A model generated the notes under the pieces. The model made no database searches. It was not told the origin of the DNA and saw nothing but the letters and a program-made list of their open reading frames with translations. A stretch of DNA of 64,000 nucleotides from Glaciihabitans sp. (GTDB taxonomy: Bacteria; Actinomycetota; Actinomycetes; Actinomycetales; Microbacteriaceae). How positions within the stretch are numbered: position 1 is the stretch's first letter; every line of letters starts with the position of its first letter. The DNA lies in NCBI GenBank assembly GCA_025463785.1, contig JAODBD010000006.1, positions 1 through 64,000 of the forward strand, written 5' to 3'. A program made the position numbers and the translations under genes. Below, piece after piece: positions 1 to 8,693 of this stretch.

Positions 1-2
1 TC

Positions 3-1022
3 GTCCACTTCCACTATCTCAAGGGCGTGCTCTACTGCGGCGAGTGCCTTCAGGCAGGCCGACGAAGTCGTTTGCTCTATAGCCAGAACACCGGAAATGG
101 TGGGATGTACGAATACTTCATCTGCACAGCCAAGCAGCGCCGGCTCTGCTCGACACCCGCGATTCGAGTCGAGCAGGTAGAAGCACATATCGTGCGGGCC
201 ATGGCTGCCGAGCGGTTCGATGGCCAGGCAATCGATGACATGACCATGCTGATCCGCGAGGCGGTCCATGACCTCCTCGCAGCCGATCGAGATGCCAAGG
301 CACAACTGCGCCAACAACTGGCCAAGCTGGAGACTCAGGAAGAGCGACTGATCGACCTCGCCGCCACCGGCGCCGTCTCAGTGCCGAAACTGCGGGCCAA
401 GACCGAGCAGACCACTCTTCAGAAGGAAGCAGTCAAGGAGAAGCTCGAACTCACCGGAGACCGCTTGAAGTATGGCGCAGAGAAGGCGATGGCTTACCTC
501 GAACTACTCCGCGAACCCGGCGAACTTTACCAGGGCGCTTCCGACGCGGTACGCCGTGATCTGCTGGCCGCGTTCTTCAACCGACTCATCGTGTACGTCG
601 AAGACGACCGCATCCGCGTCGAGAGCGACCGCAACAGGGTCAACACCGCCATCCGCGACCTCCACGCCGCGACAGGCTCCACAGAGGCGCGGCGTTCGTC
701 GATGAAAACAGAAAATCCCCGCGACCAAGCGGGGAGTTCAGTTGTCGAAAAATCTCGTACTAGTTCTTTTGACCGTGGTTTGAGCAAGAACCATCTGGCT
801 GGGGTACCAGGATTCGAACCTAGAACAAAAGAATCAGAATCTTCCGTGTTGCCAGTTACACCATACCCCACCGAACCAGGCCGAAGCCGGGACCGACTAG
901 TCACTCTAACCTACCGCGACGCGTCGCCCAAAACGCGCAGGGGATGCGGCCCGGCAACCGGCCGAACGCCATGTGGCGGCATCAGATTCGTCGCGTCAGT
1001 CAGCTCTTCGGACGGCGCGTGA
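3..1022 (+). CDS. Large serine recombinase, C-terminal part (5' end outside window)
   Basis: The frame is open to the left window edge, so the catalytic N-terminal domain lies outside. The visible part starts with a recombinase zinc beta-ribbon: CGEC, then after about 30 residues CTAKQRRLC, giving four Cys ligands. A long charged coiled-coil-like segment follows (about residues 80-160) and a basic tail ending near VNTAIRDL at about base 665. This is the usual C-terminal build of large serine recombinases of phages and integrative elements. The frame has no stop until 1020-1022 and reads through the tRNA-Gln terminator and the tRNA on the opposite strand; the peptide GVPGFEP there is the familiar translation of a tRNA T-arm. 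The natural C-terminus was therefore probably near 670-700, and the gene may have lost its own stop at an integration junction. Confidence 0.7.
   Translation, partial: VHFHYLKGVLYCGECLQAGRRSRLLYSQNTGNGGMYEYFICTAKQRRLCSTPAIRVEQVEAHIVRAMAAERFDGQAIDDMTMLIREAVHDLLAADRDAKAQLRQQLAKLETQEERLIDLAATGAVSVPKLRAKTEQTTLQKEAVKEKLELTGDRLKYGAEKAMAYLELLREPGELYQGASDAVRRDLLAAFFNRLIVYVEDDRIRVESDRNRVNTAIRDLHAATGSTEARRSSMKTENPRDQAGSSVVEKSRTSSFDRGLSKNHLAGVPGFEPRTKESESSVLPVTPYPTEPGRSRDRLVTLTYRDASPKTRRGCGPATGRTPCGGIRFVASVSSSDGA
703..734 (-). terminator. Rho-independent terminator of tRNA-Gln
   Basis: On the minus strand a perfect 6-bp stem CCCCGC/GCGGGG with a 6-nt loop (plus-strand 717-734) is followed by the T-rich stretch ATTTTCTGTTTTC (703-716). 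It lies 65 bases past the tRNA 3' end on the same strand, so it most likely ends the tRNA-Gln transcript. Confidence 0.75.
799..870 (-). tRNA. tRNA-Gln (anticodon CTG)
   Basis: Read on the minus strand, a 72-nt cloverleaf is visible: acceptor TGGGGTA pairs with TACCCCA, discriminator G at 799; D stem GTGT/ACAC; anticodon stem GAAGA/TCTTT with loop TTCTGAT, so the anticodon is CTG (reads CAG, Gln); T arm CTAGG-TTCGAAT-CCTGG. No CCA is encoded. It sits downstream of gltX on the same strand, the usual actinobacterial gltX-tRNA-Gln neighbourhood. Its 3' end faces the recombinase fragment, which suggests that this tRNA is or was an attachment site. Confidence 0.93.
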
Positions 1023-1089
1023 CCGACATGGCATCGCATCCCGCAGCGCCCCGCAGACGACCAAATCGAGGTCGGTTCGCGGCTCTACG

Positions 1090-2565
1090 TCACAGCGCGG
1101 CTCGCAACCGCGCCAACCTCGCCAACGTTGACGACTTGCCGAGGAGCTCCATGGATTCGAACAGCGGCGGGCTGATGCGACGGCCCGAGATTCCACTGCG
1201 GAGCGGGCCAAACGCGTCGCGGGGCTTTAGTTCGAGCCCCTCGATCAGGTCGTGGCGCAGCGCATTTTCGATCTCGTCGCGCGTCCACGGCTCAACCTCG
1301 GCGAGCGCCGAGATCGCGACATCCAGTGTCTGGGCGGCGCCGGCTCCTGGTATGGCATCGACGGCGAACTCGAGCTCGTCATCCGGCGTGAACAGGAAGG
1401 CGAGCAGGCCGTGCGCTTCGCCCAGCAACTGCATGCGCTCCTGCACGAGCGGTGTCGCAGCGGTGAGCAAGGCGCGGTCGGCGTCGGATTTCACGAGGCC
1501 ATCCATGTAGGGCTCGAGCCGACTCGCGAGGTCCTCGACCGAAAGCAACCGGATGTGGTCGCCATTGATCGACTCCGCCTTCTTCACGTCGAACCTGGCC
1601 GGGTTCGGATTGACGTCTTCAACGTCGAACGCGGCCGTCATCTCTTCGATCGAGAACACGTCTCGGTCGTGCGTGAGTGACCAGCCAAGCAGCGCCAGGT
1701 AATTGACGAGCCCCTCCGGAATGAACCCCCGCGTGCGGTGATGGAACAGGTTCGACTCGGGGTCGCGCTTCGAGAGCTTTTTGTTGCCCTCGCCCATGAC
1801 GTATGGCAGATGCCCGAAGCGCGGGATGAAGTCGGTCACCCCGATCTCGATGAGCGCGTGGTACAGCGCGATCTGCCGGGGAGTTGACGAGAGCAGATCC
1901 TCGCCGCGAAGCACGTGGGTGATGCCCATGAGCGCGTCGTCGACGGGGTTCACGAACGTGTACAGCGGCGCACCATTCGGGCGCACGACTACGAAGTCGC
2001 TGAACGACCCGGCTGGGAAAGTAATCTCGCCGCGGACCAGGTCATCAAAGCTCAGGTCGGTGTCTGGAACGCGCAGGCGCAGGGCCGGCTCGCGACCTTC
2101 GGCGCGGAAGGCATCCCGCTCGGCCTGTGTGAGGTCACGCTCGAAGTTGTCGTAGCCCTGCTTCGGGTCGCGGCCGCCCGCGACGTTGCGCGCTTCGATC
2201 TCCTCGCCGGTCGCAAAACTTTCGTACAGGTGGCCGGATGCCTTCAGCTTCTCGATCAGGTCGAGGTAGATGCCGGTGCGCAGTGATTGGCGGTACGGCG
2301 CCTGGGGGCCGCCGACGTCGATGCCTTCATCCCAGTCGATGCGGAGCCAGCGCAGCCCGTCGAGCAGCTGCTGGTAGCTCTCTTCGGAGTCGCGGGCGGC
2401 ATCCGTGTCTTCGATCCTGAAGATCAGCTTGCCGCCGGTGTGACGCGCGTAGGCCCAGTTGAAGAGCGCAGTTCGAATGAGTCCGACGTGCGGCGTACCG
2501 GTGGGCGATGGGCAGAAACGGACGCGGACGTCGGTTCCGGATGCGGTAGAAAATGGGGCTGACAT
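1090..2565 (-). CDS. gltX: Glutamyl-tRNA synthetase
   Basis: Cytoplasmic class I aminoacyl-tRNA synthetase that charges tRNA-Glu, and in organisms using the GatCAB route also tRNA-Gln. The 491-residue product has the HIGH-type motif [11 protein letters not shown] at residues 18-28 and the KMSKS-type motif NKKLSKRD near residue 258; length is normal for a bacterial discriminating or non-discriminating GluRS. The start ATG at 2565 has a TAGGAT box 9 bases upstream on the minus strand, so the transcript should have almost no leader. It is separated from the leuB-ilvE-FAH-YeiH genes by a 540-bp low-complexity region and followed by tRNA-Gln. Confidence 0.97.
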   Translation of the reverse strand: MSAPFSTASGTDVRVRFCPSPTGTPHVGLIRTALFNWAYARHTGGKLIFRIEDTDAARDSEESYQQLLDGLRWLRIDWDEGIDVGGPQAPYRQSLRTGIYLDLIEKLKASGHLYESFATGEEIEARNVAGGRDPKQGYDNFERDLTQAERDAFRAEGREPALRLRVPDTDLSFDDLVRGEITFPAGSFSDFVVVRPNGAPLYTFVNPVDDALMGITHVLRGEDLLSSTPRQIALYHALIEIGVTDFIPRFGHLPYVMGEGNKKLSKRDPESNLFHHRTRGFIPEGLVNYLALLGWSLTHDRDVFSIEEMTAAFDVEDVNPNPARFDVKKAESINGDHIRLLSVEDLASRLEPYMDGLVKSDADRALLTAATPLVQERMQLLGEAHGLLAFLFTPDDELEFAVDAIPGAGAAQTLDVAISALAEVEPWTRDEIENALRHDLIEGLELKPRDAFGPLRSGISGRRISPPLFESMELLGKSSTLARLARLRAAL

Positions 2566-2794
2566 GGCCGACCAATCCTACCTGTGCGCCATCGGCAGGA
2601 TGGAGCGGGTGAACCCGCGCCGGCCAGACGGACTAGGTGAAACCCGCGGCTGGCTCGTGCTGATTGGGTTATGCGGACTGCTCGTGCCGCTCAGACTGGC
2701 CGTGCTGATCAAGCTGCTCGGGCCGTTCGTGCGGCTAGGGCTTGCTCGATTCCTCTCGACTCCGCTCGACTCCTCGAACCCATCGAACAGCTCG

Positions 2795-2867
2795 AACAAC
2801 ACAAACAACACAAACAACACAAACCCGCTCGAGCTACTCCAGCTACTCCAGCTACTCCAGCTACTCG
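2795..2867. repeat. Short tandem repeats next to palindrome A
   Basis: About three copies of a 9-mer of the type ACAACACAA (about 2795-2824) are followed, after a short spacer, by four copies of the 9-mer AGCTACTCC (2832-2867, last copy ending in G). The array ends seven bases before the left arm of palindrome A. Copy number is likely to vary between strains by slippage. Confidence 0.85.
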
Positions 2868-2873
2868 AACTAC

Positions 2874-2925
2874 TCGTGATTTTCAGGAAGCACTCCTTCT
2901 AAGGATCGGTTCCTGAAAATCACGA
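2874..2925. repeat. Palindrome A (family 1 hairpin)
   Basis: A 52-bp palindrome. Perfect 16-bp outer arms (2874-2889 and 2910-2925) start TCGTGATTTTCAGGAA; an inner stem TCCTT-CT-AAGGA shares the same centre, with a 4+4 base internal loop between. Two relatives occur at 18759-18814 and 24207-24260. It lies 183 bases past the 3' end of the YeiH gene. There is no T-run, so a simple intrinsic terminator is not shown. Confidence 0.9.
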
Positions 2926-3107
2926 ACAGTTCGCGACAAGCTCCGGGGTAGCTTACGAGGTAGCTCTCGGGTGGCGCTCGGGGATGGCGCACGGTTCGGC
3001 CTGGAGGCTCGTGCGCCGATGGCTCCGGGAAGGCGCTGCGGCTAGTTCCGAGCCGCGGCCGTTAGTTCCGGGCAGCGGCCGAGGCGGCCGGGGCGGCCCG
3101 GGATTGG

Positions 3108-4112
3108 CTAGACGCCCGCGATCCAGACGATCCCGAGGCCGAAGCCCAGCAGCACGATCCACGAGACGAGCCCGACGCTCAGCGCGCGCAGGCCGGTCCT
3201 CGCCAGCTGCTCGAGGCGAAGGGATGCGCCTATTCCGAACAGAGCCATCGCGAGGAGCGCCGACTGTACGAAGTTGGCTATCGCGAGCACGACATCCGGG
3301 ACAGGCAGGAACGTGCGAATGAGCACCATTACAAGAAACCCAATGATGAACAGCGGAACAATCGCCGGGGGCTTGCCCGTCACAGTGCCACGGCGACGAG
3401 TCACGATCGAGGTGATCGCGACCATCGGCGCAAGCATCAGCACGCGCGTGAGCTTGACCACGACAGCCGCTGCGAGAGCCGCTGTGCCGAGCGTTTGTGC
3501 GGTGGCGACGACCTGGCCGACGTCGTGAACGCTGGCGCCAACCCAGTGGCCGAACTGCACGTGATCGAGCCCGAGAACGGGGGCCAGCGCCGGCAGAACC
3601 ACGATGGCCAGAGTTCCATAGAGCGTGACGAGGGCCACGGGGGTTCCGGTGTCTTTCGGGTCAGATCCGCGTGCGGCACTCATAGCGCCGACGGCGGAGA
3701 CGCCACAGATCGAGAAGCCGGCGGCAAACAGGACAGGCTGGTCGCCCTCGAGCCGAAACGCCCGAGCGATTAGCCAGGTAACGACGAAACTCAGCGCAAC
3801 CAGAACGACGATCGCGACGACCGTCAGCCAGCCCAGCTGCACGATGTTGGCGAGGCTGAGCTGGAGCCCCAGCACCACGATCCCGACGCGCAGCAGTCGA
3901 CGAGCTGACAGGGCAAGGCCCGCCCTGAATACCCCGTCGAGCGCGGGACGAAACGGCGGGATGCATCCCGCAATCACGCCCAACAGAAGCGACGCCGTCA
4001 ACCACGGGAACCCAGGCAGGAGAACGTGGATGCCGTACCCGGCAGCGGCGCCCAGGGCCGCCAGCAGGACGCCGGCAGTCCAGCGAAACCTGGACACCCT
4101 CGACGTAGTCAA
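3108..4112 (-). CDS. YeiH-family putative sulfate exporter membrane protein
   Basis: A 334-residue very hydrophobic protein with about ten predicted membrane helices and the conserved UPF0324 (Cons_hypoth698) block FAAGFSICGVSAVGAM followed by GASVHDVGQVVAT. The family is annotated as putative sulfate exporters, but transport has been little tested, so the substrate here is open. The frame begins with TTG at 4112, behind an AGAGG-type ribosome site; a GTG at 4097 is an alternative. It follows the FAH gene after 20 bases and is probably the last gene of the leuB-ilvE-FAH transcript. A YeiH gene between FAH and gltX looks like a local insertion in an otherwise conserved neighbourhood. Confidence 0.88.
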   Translation of the reverse strand: MTTSRVSRFRWTAGVLLAALGAAAGYGIHVLLPGFPWLTASLLLGVIAGCIPPFRPALDGVFRAGLALSARRLLRVGIVVLGLQLSLANIVQLGWLTVVAIVVLVALSFVVTWLIARAFRLEGDQPVLFAAGFSICGVSAVGAMSAARGSDPKDTGTPVALVTLYGTLAIVVLPALAPVLGLDHVQFGHWVGASVHDVGQVVATAQTLGTAALAAAVVVKLTRVLMLAPMVAITSIVTRRRGTVTGKPPAIVPLFIIGFLVMVLIRTFLPVPDVVLAIANFVQSALLAMALFGIGASLRLEQLARTGLRALSVGLVSWIVLLGFGLGIVWIAGV

Positions 4113-4132
4113 CTTCGAAAGACAACCTCTAT

Positions 4133-4909
4133 CTAGGGAACTTCCACGCGGTTGCGTGCTGGGTTACTGAGCGTCCCGATGCCGTCGATTGTGATGTCAA
4201 CCGTTTGGCCGTCAACGAAGCCGCCGAGCCCGGCCGGGGTTCCTGTGAGAATCAGGTCACCGGGCAGCAGGGTCCAGATGTCAGACGCGAACGCAACGAT
4301 CTCAGGGATCCCGTGAATCATGTCCCTGGTGTTGCCGTGCCTGCGCGGCTCGCCATCGACGTAGGTCTGGATGTCGAGGTTGCCGGTGTCAAGCTCGGTC
4401 TCAATGAACGGACCGATCGGGCAGAACGTGTCGTAGCCCTTCGCCCGGGCCCACTGGCCATCCGAGAACATCACGTCACGCGCGGATACGTCGTTTGCGA
4501 TCGTGTACCCGAACACGTAGTCGGCGAAGTTCTCGGCCTTCACCTGCTTGGCGATCTTGCCGATCACAATGGCCAGCTCACCCTCGTGCACGATCCGACC
4601 CTCGACCGGCGGGATCTGAATCGTGTCACCGGGGCCCACGATCGCCGTGTTGGGCTTCAGGAAGAGCAGCGGTGTTTCCGGGCTGTCGATGTGCAGGTCA
4701 TCCTTGTGGTCGGCATAGTTCAGGCCGACACAGACGATCTTTGACCTCGGGATGACTGGAGCCAGCAGCTTCGCCGACTCCAGCGGGACACGATCCTCCG
4801 TAGTTGCAAATCCACTGAACATGGGGTCGCCAACCAGGACGACCAGATCGTCTCCATCGACGATGCCGTAGCGGGGATCCCCGTCGGTGCTAAAACGCGC
4901 GATCTTCAC
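4133..4909 (-). CDS. Fumarylacetoacetate hydrolase family protein
   Basis: A 258-residue protein of the FAH fold. Visible family features are CVGLNYADHKDD near residue 62, the metal-binding acidic pattern VHEGELAIVIGK (E-x-E type site) and the FxDGQWARAKGYDTFCPIGP block. Members hydrolyse or decarboxylate acylpyruvates, oxaloacetate or 2-oxo-hept-enedioate; the sequence alone does not fix the substrate. The start is GTG at 4909, only 9 bases after ilvE, so the two are translationally linked. FAH genes are regularly found between ilvE and gltX in actinobacteria, which supports a housekeeping rather than catabolic role. Confidence 0.92.
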   Translation of the reverse strand: MKIARFSTDGDPRYGIVDGDDLVVLVGDPMFSGFATTEDRVPLESAKLLAPVIPRSKIVCVGLNYADHKDDLHIDSPETPLLFLKPNTAIVGPGDTIQIPPVEGRIVHEGELAIVIGKIAKQVKAENFADYVFGYTIANDVSARDVMFSDGQWARAKGYDTFCPIGPFIETELDTGNLDIQTYVDGEPRRHGNTRDMIHGIPEIVAFASDIWTLLPGDLILTGTPAGLGGFVDGQTVDITIDGIGTLSNPARNRVEVP

Positions 4910-4918
4910 TCGTTGAGC

Positions 4919-6031
4919 CTAACCGTCCAACCTGACCATCCAGTCGTGCGGGTCCGGCTTGCGGCCGTACTGGATATCGGTCAGTTCCTGGCGAAGTGAC
5001 ATCGTGAGCTCGCCCGCCGGCGCATCCGCAGATCCGATGGTGTAGTCGGCCGTCTTCAGCTGCGAGATGGGCGTGATCACCGCAGCCGTCCCGCAGGCGA
5101 ACACCTCCGTAATATCACCTGCGTTGAAGCCGTCGCGCCACTCATCGATCGACACACGTCGCATCTCCGTTGCGAGCCCACGGTCGCGTGCAAGCTGCAG
5201 CACGGAATCGAGCGTGATGCCCTCGAGGATGCTCGGCGACTCGGGCGTGATGAGAGTGCCATCCCTGTGGACGAGAACGATATTCATGCCGCCGAGCTCT
5301 TCGAGGTACTTGCTCTCCTCTGAATCGAGGAACAGCACCTGCGCGCAGTCGTGGGCATACGCCTCCTGCTGTGCCACGAGCGACGAAGCGTAGTTACCGC
5401 CCGTCTTCGCCGCGCCGGTGCCACCGCGCCCCGCGCGCGAGTAGTCGGTCGACAGCCAGATCGACACGGGAGCAACTCCCCCGCTGAAGTAGGCACCCGC
5501 AGGGCTCGCGATCACGTAGTAGTTGACCTTGGCCGCCGGACGAACGCCGAGGAACGCCTCCTTGGCGAACATGAACGGACGCAGGTAGAGGCTCGACTCG
5601 CCGCCGCCGGGCACCCAGTCGCCGTCGGCGGCGATGAGCTGCCTCAGCGACTCGACGAAGTACTCCGTCGGAAGCTCGGGCAGTGCCAGCCGCCGCGCCG
5701 AGCGCTGCATCCGGCGAGCGTTGGCCTCGGGGCGGAACGTCCAGATGCTGCCGTCCTCGTGGCGGTAGGCCTTCAGACCCTCGAACACTTCCTGCGCGTA
5801 GTGCAGCACGGCTGCGGCGGGGTCGAGTGCGATGGGTCCGTACGGTTGCACGCGCGGACGGTGCCAGCCGCCGTGCTCTGACCAGCAGATGTCGACCATG
5901 TGGTCAGTGAAGTACTTGCCAAACCCTGGGTTGGCGAAAATCTCTTCGCGCTCCTGCGCCGACTTGGCGTTCTCATTGTGGGTGACCTGGAAGGTGAGAT
6001 CCTTCGTTGCCATTGGAAGCTGGATAACCAT
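4919..6031 (-). CDS. ilvE: Branched-chain amino acid aminotransferase
   Basis: PLP fold-type IV transaminase that performs the last step of valine, leucine and isoleucine synthesis with glutamate. Of 370 residues; the catalytic lysine lies in AKTGGNYA, the family signature EELGGMNIVLVHRDG follows, and the C-terminal ITPISQL segment is typical. The ATG at 6031 is preceded by GAAGAAAG at good spacing; an in-frame ATG six codons later is the alternative start. It follows leuB by 25 bases, so both leucine-pathway genes are in one transcript. Confidence 0.96.
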   Translation of the reverse strand: MVIQLPMATKDLTFQVTHNENAKSAQEREEIFANPGFGKYFTDHMVDICWSEHGGWHRPRVQPYGPIALDPAAAVLHYAQEVFEGLKAYRHEDGSIWTFRPEANARRMQRSARRLALPELPTEYFVESLRQLIAADGDWVPGGGESSLYLRPFMFAKEAFLGVRPAAKVNYYVIASPAGAYFSGGVAPVSIWLSTDYSRAGRGGTGAAKTGGNYASSLVAQQEAYAHDCAQVLFLDSEESKYLEELGGMNIVLVHRDGTLITPESPSILEGITLDSVLQLARDRGLATEMRRVSIDEWRDGFNAGDITEVFACGTAAVITPISQLKTADYTIGSADAPAGELTMSLRQELTDIQYGRKPDPHDWMVRLDG

Positions 6032-6056
6032 GTCGTGTTTCTTTCTTCGAGGTGAT

Positions 6057-7109
6057 CTAATTCTGCGTCAGCCGGGCGACGATTGCGTCGCCGATTGCTG
6101 AAGTGGTTCGCGGGGTGAGCGAGGCCTCGGCGAGGTCGGCGGTCACGGCCGCGCTCACTCGGGATGCGGCATCCGCAAATCCCAGATGGTCGAGGAGCAG
6201 CGCGACCGACAGAATTGCCGCCGTTGGGTTGGCTTTCTGCTGGCCGGCGATGTCTGGCGCGGATCCGTGGACCGGCTCGAACATGCTGGGGAAGGTGCCA
6301 TCCGGATTGATGTTGCCCGAGGCTGCCAGTCCGATGCCACCGCTGATTGCGGCCGCGAGATCGGTGAGAATATCGCCAAAGAGATTGTCTGTGACGATGG
6401 TGTCAAATCTAGCGGGATCGGTGACGAGAAAGATAGTCGCGGCGTCGACGTGCAGGTAGTCGACCGCGACATCCGGATACTCGACGCCGACCGCGTTGAC
6501 AGTGCGCTGCCAGAGGCCGCCGGCATTGGTCAACACATTGGTTTTGTGGACGAGCGTCAGCTTCCTGCCGCGCCTCATCGCGGTTTCGAAGCCGAAGCGC
6601 ACGACCCGCTCGACCCCATAGGACGTGTTGATCGACACCTCGGTCGCGATTTCGTGAGGCGTGCCCTTGCGGATGACGCCGCCGTTGCCGACATACGGCC
6701 CCTCCGTGCCCTCCCGAATCACGACGAAATCGACGTTGCCGGGACTCGCCAGAGGTGACTCGACGTTGGGGAACAGTGTGGTCGGCCGCAGGTTCACGTA
6801 GTGATCGAACGCAAAACGCAACTTCAGCAGCAGCCCGCGCTCGATGATGCCGCCGGAAAGCCTGGGATCCCGCGGGTCTCCCCCGACGGCGCCGAGCAAA
6901 ATCGCGTCGTGTTTGCCGAGGTCGGCAAGATCGTCGTCGCTCAGGATGTCGCCGGTCGCCAGATAGTGCCCGGCACCGAACGGATACTCGGTCGTCTGGA
7001 ACAGGATGCCGTCCGGAGCGGCCGAATGCAGTACTTTGGCGGCTTCCGCGATGACTTCTGGACCGATTCCGTCGCCCGGAATCACGGCAATACTGAGGGT
7101 GCGAGGCAT
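6057..7109 (-). CDS. leuB: 3-isopropylmalate dehydrogenase
   Basis: NAD-dependent oxidative decarboxylation of 3-isopropylmalate in leucine synthesis. The 350-residue protein shows the isocitrate/isopropylmalate dehydrogenase landmarks: GDGIGPEV near the N-terminus, the substrate loop [20 protein letters not shown], and the metal/NAD region [24 protein letters not shown] and [15 protein letters not shown]. On the minus strand TACTGT (7116-7121) lies exactly six bases before the ATG, indicating a leaderless transcript. First gene of the leuB-ilvE-FAH operon; the divergent DUF6458 promoter is only about 50 bases away. Confidence 0.97.
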   Translation of the reverse strand: MPRTLSIAVIPGDGIGPEVIAEAAKVLHSAAPDGILFQTTEYPFGAGHYLATGDILSDDDLADLGKHDAILLGAVGGDPRDPRLSGGIIERGLLLKLRFAFDHYVNLRPTTLFPNVESPLASPGNVDFVVIREGTEGPYVGNGGVIRKGTPHEIATEVSINTSYGVERVVRFGFETAMRRGRKLTLVHKTNVLTNAGGLWQRTVNAVGVEYPDVAVDYLHVDAATIFLVTDPARFDTIVTDNLFGDILTDLAAAISGGIGLAASGNINPDGTFPSMFEPVHGSAPDIAGQQKANPTAAILSVALLLDHLGFADAASRVSAAVTADLAEASLTPRTTSAIGDAIVARLTQN

Positions 7110-7177
7110 GTATTTACAGTACCGGTAGCGGATGCGCCACCCCTTGCCGCGAACTGGGGCGCGCGTAACTTGGAAGC

Positions 7178-7435
7178 ATGAGTATAGGAACCGGAATCGT
7201 ATTATTCGTGATCGGCGCAGTTCTCACGTTCGCCGTTCACATCCAGAACGCCGTTATCAATCTCCAGCTGGTCGGGTACATCCTGATGGGTGCGGGGATT
7301 GTGGTGTTCGTCATCGGTCTCATTTTCATGCTGCGCAAGCGCCAGTCGGTCACGACCGTGCAGAGTGGCACGGATGCTGACGGCCGCACGGTCACGCAGC
7401 ACCGCACGTCGGTTACCCCGGACGACGTGCCGTAA
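7178..7435 (+). CDS. DUF6458 family small membrane protein
   Basis: An 85-residue protein with two membrane helices (about residues 4-22 and 30-50) joined by a short polar stretch, then a basic, hydrophilic tail. The pattern [20 protein letters not shown] ... [19 protein letters not shown] is characteristic of a conserved actinobacterial family of unknown function; the protein is probably in the cytoplasmic membrane with the C-terminus in the cytosol. TAACTT (7166-7171) lies six bases before the ATG, so the mRNA is expected to be leaderless. Confidence 0.88.
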   Translation: MSIGTGIVLFVIGAVLTFAVHIQNAVINLQLVGYILMGAGIVVFVIGLIFMLRKRQSVTTVQSGTDADGRTVTQHRTSVTPDDVP

Positions 7436-7459
7436 CCTCACCTCGCCCAGTTCGTCGAG

Positions 7460-8677
7460 TCAGCCAAGTTCGTCGAGTTCGTCGATGCGTCGACCAAAGT
7501 AGTCGCGCACCGGGCCGTTGCGTTCGTGAGATCTCGCGCGCACGTATGCGGCCCGGGCATCGGCGGTTCGCCCAAGCCGACGCAGGATGTCGGCTCGCGC
7601 CGCCACCGCCTGTCGGGCGGCCGCCCCAGAGAACTCGGCTTCGCTCGCGTCGAGCAGGTCGAGCGCGGCTGGCGCGCCCCCCGGCAGATAGCTTTGCGCC
7701 ACGATTCGCGCCAGCTTGGCCGCGGGGGACGGCCACCGCTCGACCAGCCTGTCGTAAAGCACACAGATGGATCGCCAGTCTGTAGAAGCCCAGTCGGCGG
7801 ACTGGCAGTGCAGGCCTGAGATGCCGGCCTCGAGCGCGAACTGTCCGCCGCCAGGCAAAGCAACCGCGGCGAGCGTGAGGCCCTCGCGGATGGCGTCCAC
7901 ATCCCAGGTGCTTCGGTCGGCGTGTTCGAGGGTGACCAGCTCGCCCCGCTCGTCGACCCGGCCACCCGAGCGGGCATCCGTCAGCAGGAGAAGGGCGAGA
8001 AGTCCCGCAGTTTCGCGGTCGCCGGGCATGACTGACCTGACCGCGCGAGCCAGTTCGAGCGCCGTCGAGGTGATCGAAGACGTGCCGACGCGTTCCCCGG
8101 TGAGCGCCGTGTGACCGATCGTGTAAAGCAGATGAATCGTGCCGAGGACATCAGTGAGGCGGTCGCCGAATTCGAGTTCGTCGATCGGCGAGAAGCGGAT
8201 GCCGTCGTGCTCAATCTGTCGCTTCGCCCGTGTGAGGCGCGCGCTCAGTGCCGTGTGAGTCACGAGCATTGAATCGGCGATGTGCTCGGTCGGGATGCCG
8301 CAGACGAACCGCAGCGCAAGCGCGAGACGCGTCTCGGGCGCGAGGTCAGGCGTGCAGGTGACAAACAGCAGGCCGAGGCGATCATCGCCGCCGGGCGACT
8401 CGTCGAGTCCCGGCGGCTGCTCATCGGCCAGGAGCGGAAGTCGCTTGCGAAGCTCAGCATCCCGTCGCACGGTGTCGATGGCGATGCGTTTCGCGACCGT
8501 CGTGACCCACGCGGCCGGATTGATCAGCAGCTCCCGTTCGCGCGATGCCGCGGCGCGGGCAAACGCCTCCTGCACGGCATCCTCGGCGAGTTCGAGACTG
8601 CCTGTGAAACGGATGACCGCCGCGAGGATGCGCGGCCACTCCTCCTTGAACGCCTGGTCCAGCTCGGATGTGGCCAC
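7460..8677 (-). CDS. ECF42-type RNA polymerase sigma factor with C-terminal extension
   Basis: A 405-residue sigma factor. Sigma region 2 is at about residues 10-75 (ELAEDAVQEAFARAAA, WVTTVAKRIAIDTVRR) and region 4 at about 115-170 (LALRFVCGIPTEHIADSMLVTHTALSARLTRAK). A roughly 200-residue C-terminal part with DUF6596 and TPR-like helices (GHTALTGER, DRLVERWPSP) follows; this extension defines group ECF42. The group has no anti-sigma factor and is encoded with DGPF (YCII-related) proteins, as here: the DGPF gene ends 16 bases upstream. The start is GTG at 8677. It probably controls its own operon through the promoter at 9120-9146. Confidence 0.93.
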   Translation of the reverse strand: MATSELDQAFKEEWPRILAAVIRFTGSLELAEDAVQEAFARAAASRERELLINPAAWVTTVAKRIAIDTVRRDAELRKRLPLLADEQPPGLDESPGGDDRLGLLFVTCTPDLAPETRLALALRFVCGIPTEHIADSMLVTHTALSARLTRAKRQIEHDGIRFSPIDELEFGDRLTDVLGTIHLLYTIGHTALTGERVGTSSITSTALELARAVRSVMPGDRETAGLLALLLLTDARSGGRVDERGELVTLEHADRSTWDVDAIREGLTLAAVALPGGGQFALEAGISGLHCQSADWASTDWRSICVLYDRLVERWPSPAAKLARIVAQSYLPGGAPAALDLLDASEAEFSGAAARQAVAARADILRRLGRTADARAAYVRARSHERNGPVRDYFGRRIDELDELG

Positions 8678-8693
8678 GCCCCATTAAACCTCG

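Larger units (their letters stand above)
2566..3107. other. Gene-free low-complexity region upstream of gltX
   Basis: No convincing gene. After the short gltX promoter, the stretch from about 2640 to 2870 is built of sliding motifs (CTCGTGC, CTCGA, AACACAA, AGCTACTCC), followed by palindrome A (2874-2925) and then GC-rich unstructured sequence up to the YeiH stop. The open frames across it have repetitive, compositionally odd products and no recognisable domain. Confidence 0.7.

Noticed and set aside
800-1022. C-terminal 70 residues of the recombinase frame as real protein.
   Set aside because: They are encoded antisense to tRNA-Gln and the following spacer; GVPGFEP is a known tRNA-derived artefact.
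3661-4125. A 154-codon frame on the minus strand starting with ATG, as an alternative to the YeiH TTG start.
   Set aside because: It is in another frame, overlaps YeiH completely and encodes an Arg-rich product without membrane segments; the YeiH frame has clear family motifs.
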